Assembly (NCBI GenBank): GCA_023402075.1
Contig: JAEXCS010000046.1
Coordinates: 1 to 64,000, forward strand
Direction of reading: 5' to 3'
Length of the DNA stretch: 64,000 nt
Source: Bacillota bacterium
Lineage (GTDB): Bacteria > Bacillota > Clostridia > Oscillospirales > Oscillospiraceae
This document shows positions 1 to 5,791 of this stretch, one piece after another (position 1 is the stretch's first letter; every line of letters starts with the position of its first letter). A program made the translations under genes and the position numbers. The notes under the pieces were generated by a model. The model was not told the origin of the DNA, searched no databases, and saw only the letters and a program-made list of their open reading frames with translations.

Positions 1-244
1 ACGAATAATTTAAGTTTCCCATGTCGTGATAGACCGCGCCGCCGCCGGTCGTGCGGCGGACCACATGGATGCCGTGCTTTTCCACAAAGGCGCGGTTAAT
101 CTCTGCCTCCGCATTTTGATTCTGGCCGATCACGATGGTGTTGTCGTTCTGCCACAAGAGCAGATAGTCTCCCGACCGTCTTCGGGCCAACACAGTCTCC
201 TCAAACGCCAGATTATAGTAGGGATTCTGCGACCCCGTTTCCAT
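1..244 (-). CDS. lplA: Lipoate-protein ligase A, N-terminal part (cut by window edge)
   Basis: This is the N-terminal 81 or so residues of a lipoate-protein ligase; the rest lies left of base 1. The family activates lipoate with ATP and transfers it to a lysine of E2 or H-protein domains in the cytosol. Read from the reverse complement, the protein shows NPYYNLAFEE near its start and then RRTTGGGAVYHDMGN, which is the family's lipoyl-AMP binding signature. The ATG at 244 is the first standard start after an in-frame TGA, but no clear Shine-Dalgarno sequence precedes it; a GGA lies farther upstream, so an ATT or other weak start a few codons earlier is possible. It lies downstream of a FadR-type GntR regulator and behind a promoter overlapped by GntR-like operators, so repression by that regulator is plausible. 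Confidence 0.85.
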   Translation of the reverse strand, partial: METGSQNPYYNLAFEETVLARRRSGDYLLLWQNDNTIVIGQNQNAEAEINRAFVEKHGIHVVRRTTGGGAVYHDMGNLNYS

Positions 245-293
245 GTAGTTTGTCAGACTGCTAATCGTATATACACATCCTTTTCAGCATTTT

Positions 294-370
294 CGGTCTT
301 ACCAACTACCGTCTGACGGTAAAATGGTATGTTGGTCTTACCACTCGGGTTATAAGACCACCATACCATT
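294..370. promoter_or_regulatory. GntR/FadR-type operator cluster with 18-bp inverted repeat
   Basis: Arms at 323-340 and 353-370 form an inverted repeat of 18 bp with a single mismatch and a 12-bp spacer. The inner part contains TGGTCTTACCA (333-343), a perfect match to the TGGTNNNACCA form used by FadR-subfamily regulators such as PdhR and LldR. Ten of those eleven bases recur as CGGTCTTACCA at 294-304. A related TGGTAATACCA lies in front of the GntR gene itself (1171-1181). The simplest reading is a binding region for the product of the gene at 461-1153. No protein-binding evidence is available from sequence alone. Confidence 0.65.
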
Positions 371-388
371 TAGCTTCTTTATAGTCAA
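360..388 (-). promoter_or_regulatory. Promoter of lplA
   Basis: On the minus strand TTGACT (383-388) and TATGGT (360-365) are separated by exactly 17 bp, a good sigma-A match. The -10 hexamer lies inside the right arm of the long inverted repeat at 323-370, so a protein bound there would block RNA polymerase. Confidence 0.6.
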
Positions 389-433
389 GTTTAGACTGGG
401 CAGACGCCGTCCAAATCTTGGTTCATTTTATTG

Positions 434-445
434 GTGCAATTGCAC
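434..445. promoter_or_regulatory. 12-bp perfect palindrome 3' of the GntR gene
   Basis: GTGCAATTGCAC is a perfect palindrome followed by an A/T-rich stretch, between the GntR stop codon and the lplA promoter. It is too short for a strong terminator on its own. It may be a weak hairpin or another operator; its role is unknown. Confidence 0.3.
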
Positions 446-460
446 AATTTTTTAAATAAA

Positions 461-1153
461 TTAATCCCGCTCTGGGTATTTTTGCAGAAATTCGTCCACG
501 ATTCCAAGGTGAAGCGTCATCTCCCGTTTCGCCAGCTCCGGATTTCGGGCCTTCACCGCTTCATAAATGGCGTGGTGGGAATCCTGCGTGCGCTGCTGAT
601 AATCGGGCAGGCCAAAGAAACGCCGCCGCACATCCGCAAGCAGACTTCCCACAAGATGGATCGTGGCCGCCAGCATAACATTGTGACTGGCTTCGGCCAG
701 TGCGTCGTGAAACGCCACATCGTTCATATAGTTATCAGGCTCGGCATCCAGATTGCGGACTGCCTCCCGGATGGTGGCCATGTCCTCCTCGGTAGCCCGC
801 TGACAGGCCAGCTCCACAATTGCCACCTCGTTGATGCGGCGAAACTCGTTGAAATCCTGCCGAATATCCGTCTGGTTGGACAGACGAACAAAGGACATCG
901 CCTTTTGAATATAGTCCGCGTCCCGCACCACGACCTTCCGGTTTCCCCGGTTCTCAATGGCGCCCAAAAACTCCAAAATGGCAAAGCACTCCCGCAGAGA
1001 GCCTCGGCCAACGCCCAGCGTCTCCGCCAGATCACGCTCTGAGGGCAGATCCTCCCCCACGCGAATATGTCCGCTGTCAATCGCGGCGAGCAGCGCCTTC
1101 ATCACAAGCTCCGGTATCTTTGGCGGTACGTATTGAATCTTTTCTAACTGCAT
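461..1153 (-). CDS. FadR-subfamily GntR transcriptional regulator (FCD domain)
   Basis: A 230-residue DNA-binding repressor or activator. Residues about 9-76 form the GntR winged helix-turn-helix with the typical LPSERDLAETLGVGRGSLRE block. Residues about 95-222 are an FCD ligand-binding domain; the usual metal-binding set is visible as D145, H149, H193/H194 and H215. FCD regulators commonly sense small organic acids such as lactate, pyruvate, glycolate or acyl groups. The start codon is preceded by AAGGAGG. Its own promoter contains TGGTAATACCA and the downstream lplA promoter contains TGGTCTTACCA, so autoregulation and control of lipoate ligation are inferred. The effector cannot be named from sequence. 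Confidence 0.9.
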   Translation of the reverse strand: MQLEKIQYVPPKIPELVMKALLAAIDSGHIRVGEDLPSERDLAETLGVGRGSLRECFAILEFLGAIENRGNRKVVVRDADYIQKAMSFVRLSNQTDIRQDFNEFRRINEVAIVELACQRATEEDMATIREAVRNLDAEPDNYMNDVAFHDALAEASHNVMLAATIHLVGSLLADVRRRFFGLPDYQQRTQDSHHAIYEAVKARNPELAKREMTLHLGIVDEFLQKYPERD

Positions 1154-1170
1154 TGCTGTGCCTCCTTGTT

Positions 1171-1209
1171 TGGTAATACCATGCTACCATCGTCTTTTTT
1201 TGCCGTCAA
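1171..1209 (-). promoter_or_regulatory. Promoter and operator of the GntR gene
   Basis: TTGACG (1204-1209) and TAGCAT (1181-1186) lie 17 bp apart on the minus strand. TGGTAATACCA (1171-1181), a perfect TGGTNNNACCA palindrome, touches the -10 hexamer on its downstream side. The arrangement resembles the lplA promoter, which also starts TTGAC and has the operator over the -10, and suggests autorepression. Confidence 0.6.
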
Positions 1210-1276
1210 TGAACTACGCATAGAAAATAATCCCCATTTTTTGGAATAACCGTCAAAAATCAGTCATAGAACTTCG

Positions 1277-1306
1277 AAAAGCGCCGTACACGCAGACGGC
1301 GCTTTT
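1277..1306 (-). terminator. Intrinsic terminator after the SdpI-like gene
   Basis: GCGCCGT (1281-1287) pairs with ACGGCGC (1296-1302), flanked by AAAA on one side and TTTT on the other. It can work in both directions; on the minus strand it ends the gene at 1317-2060. Confidence 0.75.
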
Positions 1307-1316
1307 CGGAAAACTT

Positions 1317-2060
1317 TTACAATTGATGCGTGTCTCCATACCGCGCAGCGTATACTGCGGGTGCCACAAGCGCCGCCGCTATCAGCCCGGCAGTATACAC
1401 TGTGGAGGTGGATGTCACCATCACCCCGGCAATAACCAGCAGCCCCGCCGCCATCCAGACGCGGGCGGCGAACAAATGAACCGCTTTCCACGCACTTTCG
1501 CTGTGCTCTGTGGAGGAAAACCGCAGGGCAATCCGCGCATCTCTGGGGCAGTCCCACATATGGCCGCCCAGAATGATCAGAAGCAGGCCCAAAATGCAGG
1601 GCGTTACAAACGGCAGCGTCAGGTCTGCACCGGTGGACTGCAAAATCATGCCGCTGCAAAACAGAACAGAAATCAGCGAAAATCCCCACCTGCCCACCAG
1701 ACGTACATAGGGCTTGGGAATGGTCATGCGCTTTTGATTTGCCATAAGCTGTCCGTGTCCAATCAGGTTCATCAGGCACATGAAACCCGGCAGACCGAAA
1801 GCCACCACCCACCGGGGAATGGAGTCGTCCTTACCGCCGCTTCCGATCAGTCCGCTGGGCACAACCTCCGGAATGCTGTTCCACAGACGCGCGCCCAAAA
1901 GCATGGGCAAAGCACAGGCAATCAGCGTTGCGATCAGCAGCGCGGCCGCTTTCTCCTTTGAAATCTGCTTGCCGAGAAGCTTTGCCGCGGCAATCTCCGC
2001 CTCCCGCTCCATGGCGGACTGCCTGTTCTTTTTGGATTTTTGACTGCTCATCGTGAACAC
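1317..2060 (-). CDS. SdpI/DUF1648-family membrane protein
   Basis: An integral membrane protein of 247 residues with a basic, coiled N-terminus (residues 1-33) followed by about six hydrophobic segments, at roughly 36-56, 86-106, 118-140, 148-166, 193-212 and 216-236. The IPEVVPSGLIG stretch after the first helix resembles the DUF1648 domain, and AWKAVHLFAARVWMAAG resembles the SdpI-type W-K-x-x-H helix. SdpI of Bacillus is an immunity and signal-sensing protein, but most family members have no known role and no toxin gene is adjacent here. AAGGAGG lies 3 bp before the GTG at 2060 and 12 bp before an in-frame ATG at 2051, so either start is possible. Confidence 0.7.
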   Translation of the reverse strand: MFTMSSQKSKKNRQSAMEREAEIAAAKLLGKQISKEKAAALLIATLIACALPMLLGARLWNSIPEVVPSGLIGSGGKDDSIPRWVVAFGLPGFMCLMNLIGHGQLMANQKRMTIPKPYVRLVGRWGFSLISVLFCSGMILQSTGADLTLPFVTPCILGLLLIILGGHMWDCPRDARIALRFSSTEHSESAWKAVHLFAARVWMAAGLLVIAGVMVTSTSTVYTAGLIAAALVAPAVYAARYGDTHQL

Positions 2061-2102
2061 AATCCTCCTTCAGGTCTTCGGGGCGCAATCTGAGACGGGG
2101 GA

Positions 2103-2146
2103 ATCATATCACACCGCAAGCGGCTTGTAAAGCAAGCCGCCTGCGG
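2103..2146 (-). promoter_or_regulatory. Promoter of the SdpI-like gene inside a hairpin-forming repeat
   Basis: TTTACA (2126-2131) and TATGAT (2103-2108) are 17 bp apart on the minus strand. The same DNA carries an inverted repeat: arms 2114-2127 and 2133-2146, built from CCGCA plus GCGGCTTG with one unpaired position. No T-run follows on the minus strand, so the repeat is a poor terminator for the upstream exporter gene. It may be an operator or a transcript end-protecting hairpin. Confidence 0.5.
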
Positions 2147-2225
2147 CGCGGATTATTTTCTTTCCCTATGGCGGGTCTTCATGGCGGAAAATCTCATCTT
2201 TTCTCCGGAAGCTTTATTGGCTCCG

Positions 2226-3206
2226 TCAGTCGTTCTGAGAAGGCGATTGCCCGTTTTCCGCAGGCAGCGCCGCTGCCTTATCCGCATCCTCAAGGGGCAA
2301 GGTCTTCCTCGCCTGCCACGGAATCTGCGCCAGCACCACCGCCGTCAGCATCAAGGCGCAGCCAAAATACTCCCGTCCGCTCATGCGGTCGCCCAATAAA
2401 AGCGCCCCCGCCAGAACAGCAAAGACGGCCTCCAAGCTCAGCAACAGCGACACCACCGTGGGATTAGAGTCCCGCTGGGCCAGAATTTGCAGTGTATAGG
2501 CCACACCGCTGGAGAAGACGCCCACATACAAAATGGGCCATATGCACGCTTGCAGCGCCTCCCACGAGGGCTGCTCCGCAGCCAGCATACCCACGGCGGA
2601 AAACACCGCCCCCACCAGAAATTGTGCGCAGGACAACTCCACACCATCCACCTTTTCGGTAAAATGATCGATCATAAGAATGTGGACGGAGAAGCAGAGC
2701 GAGCACAGGAATATGAGAAAGTCTCCCTCCGAGATGGCAAATCCCCCCCGGATGCACAGGAAGTAAAGCCCTGCCACAGCCAGCGCAACGCTGGCCCAAA
2801 TCGCCTTGCCCACCTTCTTCTTCAGAAAAATCCCCAGAATGGGAACAATCACGATGTACAGTGCCGTGATAAAGCCGGCCTTTCCGGAAGTGGTGGTTTC
2901 AAGCCCCATCTGCTGAAGGTTTGTCCCCAGTGTCAGCGCCGCGCCGCAACAAACGCCGCTAAGAAGCAACGCCCGGCGGTAATGGGGCCGGGGCTTTGCC
3001 TGCTGGTCAAAGTCTCGCTTTCGCCGTATCCGGAACAGAACCGCCAGCCCCAGCGTGAACACAAAGGCAACGAAAAATCTTGCTGCGTTGAAGGTGAAGG
3101 GCTGCACAAAATCCGTGCTGACGCTTTGGGCAACAAAGGCTGTTCCCCATATAAACGCCGCCAGAACCGGAAACACATTTTGCCGGATAAATTTGGTTTT
3201 TTGCAT
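2226..3206 (-). CDS. EamA/DMT-family transporter
   Basis: A 326-residue inner-membrane exporter of the drug/metabolite transporter superfamily. It has about ten hydrophobic helices arranged as two EamA repeats (residues about 10-150 and 160-300); the N-terminal helix contains VLAAFIWGTAFVAQ, typical of the first EamA helix. The last 25 residues are polar. Members export amino acids, nucleosides or other metabolites; the substrate cannot be told here. The start at 3206 is chosen over an ATG five codons upstream because GGGAG lies 8 bp before it. It has its own promoter at 3288-3316 and diverges from the HAD gene. Confidence 0.85.
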   Translation of the reverse strand: MQKTKFIRQNVFPVLAAFIWGTAFVAQSVSTDFVQPFTFNAARFFVAFVFTLGLAVLFRIRRKRDFDQQAKPRPHYRRALLLSGVCCGAALTLGTNLQQMGLETTTSGKAGFITALYIVIVPILGIFLKKKVGKAIWASVALAVAGLYFLCIRGGFAISEGDFLIFLCSLCFSVHILMIDHFTEKVDGVELSCAQFLVGAVFSAVGMLAAEQPSWEALQACIWPILYVGVFSSGVAYTLQILAQRDSNPTVVSLLLSLEAVFAVLAGALLLGDRMSGREYFGCALMLTAVVLAQIPWQARKTLPLEDADKAAALPAENGQSPSQND

Positions 3207-3287
3207 GACTCTTGCTCCCATCCTTTAAAAATGATAAAATAGAAAAGGGCGGTGTTTTTTCGCCCAAAAGAACTGTAAAACCTAATT

Positions 3288-3316
3288 ATTTTAACATTAC
3301 GAAGAAAAAATGGCAA
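3288..3316 (-). promoter_or_regulatory. Promoter of the DMT transporter gene
   Basis: TTGCCA (3311-3316) and TAAAAT (3288-3293) with 17-bp spacing on the minus strand, about 80 bp before the start codon. Confidence 0.6.
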
Positions 3317-3410
3317 GTCTTCCCCGAAATATTCTCCGGACAAAGCGGCAAGTCCCGCTTGAAAGCTTCCGGAATCCCCTGCGGCTTTGCCCGGAAAGAG
3401 AGGATCGCAT

Positions 3411-4049
3411 ATGTTTTTATTTGATATGGACGGCACGCTGATTGATTCCAACAGCATCTGGAAGGATGTGGACCGTGAATTTCTGGCCCGGCGCGGCCTG
3501 CCCTATACCCATGCATTTTATGAGGGCGTGGCCCACACCATCATGCCAAAGGCGGCAGTTTTTACCAAAGCCCACTGTCATCTTCCCGACTCTCCGGAGG
3601 AAATTATCGCCGAGTGGATGGCGCTTGCCGGAACACTGTATGAGCATGTATCCGTCAAGCCCGGCGTCCGGGCGTACCTGCGCCAATGCAAGGCGGAGGG
3701 GCGGCGCATGGCTGTGGTCACCAGCAGCGTACCCGCCCATTGCCGCACGGCGCTGGGGCACTTGGAGCTGGATAAGTATTTCGAGCGCATTGTGCTGGCC
3801 CACGATCTGGGCCTTGAGAAGAAGGATCCCGACGTCTGGCTCCATGCCGCCGCTGCCTGCGGCGTGGATCCGCAGGAATGCACCGTGTTTGACGACAGCA
3901 TCGCCGCCTGCAAGGGCGCCCGCGCCGCGAAAATGCGGGTTGTCGGCGTTTACGACGGCTATTTCGCAAAGGACGAAGCGGAGATGCGGGGATTTTGCGA
4001 TGTGTATATCAAAAGCTTTGAAGAGCTGCTCTGCCCGCTGAAAAAATAA
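3411..4049 (+). CDS. HAD-superfamily hydrolase, beta-phosphoglucomutase-like
   Basis: A 212-residue cytosolic phosphatase or mutase of HAD subfamily IA. Motif I is FDMDGTLIDS, giving nucleophile D5 and acid/base D7. Motif II is VVTSS, motif III the lysine in LEKKDPD, and motif IV VFDDS. A helical cap lies between motifs I and II (residues about 15-85). Relatives include beta-phosphoglucomutase, phosphoglycolate phosphatase and various sugar-phosphate phosphatases; the exact substrate is unknown. The ATG at 3411 is chosen because AGAGGA precedes it and motif I then sits at the extreme N-terminus, as usual. It stands alone between a divergent exporter and a strong terminator. Confidence 0.85.
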   Translation: MFLFDMDGTLIDSNSIWKDVDREFLARRGLPYTHAFYEGVAHTIMPKAAVFTKAHCHLPDSPEEIIAEWMALAGTLYEHVSVKPGVRAYLRQCKAEGRRMAVVTSSVPAHCRTALGHLELDKYFERIVLAHDLGLEKKDPDVWLHAAAACGVDPQECTVFDDSIAACKGARAAKMRVVGVYDGYFAKDEAEMRGFCDVYIKSFEELLCPLKK

Positions 4050-4081
4050 GCGGACTGCTCTTCCCTGCGCAAATAAACACG

Positions 4082-4115
4082 CGGGCGGCACGGGAGTTCC
4101 CGTGCCGCCCGTTTT
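4082..4115 (+). terminator. Strong intrinsic terminator after the HAD gene
   Basis: Two perfectly complementary 14-base arms (4082-4095 and 4098-4111) with a 2-base loop are followed by TTTT. Confidence 0.85.
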
Positions 4116-4144
4116 GGTGTCCAGCGCTGTTGACTGGAAAAAGC

Positions 4145-5023
4145 TTAGACCCTGCGCCAAAGAAGCCTGCACTCCGTAAACTCCACCCCAAGCTCCCCTT
4201 TGTCGTGGAGATAGGATAGGTAGGAGCGGATCGTACTCCCCACCAGCACGTATTGGTTGAAATCCATGGTCAACCCATAGTGCTGGAAAACTTTCTGCAA
4301 AAGCGTTTCAAAACAAAGCGGCTCTCCGCAAAGCTCCAAAATCAGTCCGCAAATTTCCAACACCTTCGCTCGGTTCAGCTCTGCCAGAGGGCGGATGTCC
4401 TCCGTCGGCTCGGCATGGGCGGGGATGAAGAGACTGCCCTCCAACGTGCCCAGCAACTCCAAGGTTTGAAGATAGCCCGCCACATCATAGATGAAATTGA
4501 CATGGTACTTCTCCAGAATATTGGCTCCGAAGAGGCAGTCCGCCAGAAACCACACGCCGTCCTCCGTGCGAAAGCCGCACATGTCGAAAAAGTGGCCGGG
4601 CAGGGGAAGCATCGTAAGCCCCTCGGGCAGAGTTTCCGCCGTCAGGGTTTGGCAGTTGCTGGGTTGGGCCAGCAGGAACTTATTGCGCAGCTCCCGACAG
4701 GGATAGCCCCCGTATAAAAACGACGGCTCCAAAACGGGATAGATAGTGATGGCGGCGTCGATTCCCGGGGCATAGGCAGGAACGCCCAGCCGGGCTTGCA
4801 GCAGGCTGTTTCCGCCGTTGTGGTCGGCGTTTGCGTGGGTGTTGAGAATGCACCTCAGCGTCCAGCTCTGCGCCTCCAGAATTTTTTGAATTTTACGCCC
4901 GGTGTCCTTGTCCCCGCCGCTGTCAATCAGCACCGCGTTGCCGCCGTCGGGCTTCCAGATTCCCATTTTGGCAGGGCTTTGGATATAGTACGTGCGGGGG
5001 GCGGCCTGAATCAGTTCATACAT
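4145..5023 (-). CDS. Metallo-beta-lactamase-fold hydrolase with altered HxHxDH motif
   Basis: A 292-residue cytosolic protein with the MBL fold. The canonical HxHxDH metal motif reads H63-A-N65-A-D67-H68, so the second histidine is asparagine. Later ligands look normal: PLPGHFFDM (His), LADCLFG (Asp) and IPAHAEPT (His). The C-terminal 80 residues are a helical domain. The substrate is unknown; close architectures include glyoxalase II-like and other thioester or phosphodiester hydrolases. Loss of one site-1 ligand would alter or weaken metal binding, but Asn at this place occurs in some MBL subgroups. The start is preceded by GGAGGG. It overlaps the upstream phosphatidyltransferase by 8 bp, so the two are co-transcribed. 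Confidence 0.8.
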   Translation of the reverse strand: MYELIQAAPRTYYIQSPAKMGIWKPDGGNAVLIDSGGDKDTGRKIQKILEAQSWTLRCILNTHANADHNGGNSLLQARLGVPAYAPGIDAAITIYPVLEPSFLYGGYPCRELRNKFLLAQPSNCQTLTAETLPEGLTMLPLPGHFFDMCGFRTEDGVWFLADCLFGANILEKYHVNFIYDVAGYLQTLELLGTLEGSLFIPAHAEPTEDIRPLAELNRAKVLEICGLILELCGEPLCFETLLQKVFQHYGLTMDFNQYVLVGSTIRSYLSYLHDKGELGVEFTECRLLWRRV

Positions 5024-5603
5024 GGAAATCCCTCCTCTTCAAATCAAACACACTTTGCATATCCGGATCATATCTCCTGCTTAGCAGTTGAATGAGCAAT
5101 TCCTCTCCGGCGGAGACACACGCCGCGGCGCACAGCACTGCCCACAGCACTTCACTACTCCTCCAAAATGGCAGCAGATAGGGCGCGCAGAACAGCGCCG
5201 CCCCGGTGAGCTTGTTCAGCCACGTGTGATATGCCGCAAAACGGCGGTACTTATAAAAGCCAACGCCATAGGCCCCTCCCCGCAGCGCAGCCGCCGCCAA
5301 CACCGGCCAAAGGCCCCAATTCGGGCAGCGCTCTCTCAGCACAGGGAAAAGCACGATGAGTGCCGCCGCCAGAAACACGGCGTCTGCAATGCTGTCCAGC
5401 ATGGCGCCTTCCCGACTGACGGTATCAGTTTTGCGGGCCACCGGGCCATCCAGCATGTCCGTGACACCTGCCAGCGTATACAGGACATAAAATGCCGGGG
5501 ACAGGGGCGCGGTCCAGACCAGCGGAACAGACAGCAGGATGCGGCCTGCTGTCAAAACGTTTGCGGGACTCTTCATCAATGAACTTGCGCCAAGCTTGCC
5601 CAC
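5016..5603 (-). CDS. CDP-alcohol phosphatidyltransferase family protein
   Basis: A 195-residue integral membrane enzyme that transfers a phosphatidyl group from CDP-diacylglycerol to an alcohol acceptor. The full signature D-G-x2-A-R-x8-G-x3-D-x3-D is present, from DGPVAR through the two final aspartates of DSIAD, in the first half. Four to five hydrophobic helices follow. The acceptor could be glycerol-3-phosphate (PgsA), but the weak similarity of the remainder prevents a firm choice. A GTG start at 5603 sits 6 bp after GGGAGGG; an in-frame ATG lies nine codons on. It is the first gene of a two-gene operon with the MBL protein. Confidence 0.85.
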   Translation of the reverse strand: MGKLGASSLMKSPANVLTAGRILLSVPLVWTAPLSPAFYVLYTLAGVTDMLDGPVARKTDTVSREGAMLDSIADAVFLAAALIVLFPVLRERCPNWGLWPVLAAAALRGGAYGVGFYKYRRFAAYHTWLNKLTGAALFCAPYLLPFWRSSEVLWAVLCAAACVSAGEELLIQLLSRRYDPDMQSVFDLKRRDFHV

Positions 5604-5629
5604 AGCCTTCCCTCCCGCCCTTTTCCATC

Positions 5630-5658
5630 AGGATAGCACTCCCGGCAAGCAGCGTCAA
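5630..5658 (-). promoter_or_regulatory. Promoter of the phosphatidyltransferase-MBL operon
   Basis: TTGACG (5653-5658) and TATCCT (5630-5635) are 17 bp apart on the minus strand. The predicted start site is about 20 bp before the GTG codon. Confidence 0.55.
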
Positions 5659-5682
5659 CAAAAACGGGATTTTACGCCTTCA

Positions 5683-5707
5683 GCCCAGTGCGCAGTCCGC
5701 ACTGGGC
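5683..5707. repeat. Inverted repeat between divergent promoters
   Basis: GCCCAGTGCG and CGCACTGGGC (10-bp perfect arms, 5-bp loop) lie between the pgsA-like and pcrA promoters. No T-run follows on either strand, so it is not a typical terminator. It could be an operator. Confidence 0.45.
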
Positions 5708-5730
5708 AAAAGCAAAATATGAAACCACGG

Positions 5731-5759
5731 TTGACCCCGGCCCTATTTTGTCCTAAAAT
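5731..5759 (+). promoter_or_regulatory. Promoter of pcrA
   Basis: TTGACC (5731-5736) and TAAAAT (5754-5759) with 17-bp spacing, 32 bp before the pcrA start codon. Confidence 0.65.
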
Positions 5760-5791
5760 GGATGTTGAGATTATAGAAAACTGGTGAACAT

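Noticed and set aside
2114..2146. Terminator after the DMT transporter gene
   Set aside because: The stem is strong, but no T-run follows on the minus strand and it overlaps a good promoter for the next gene.
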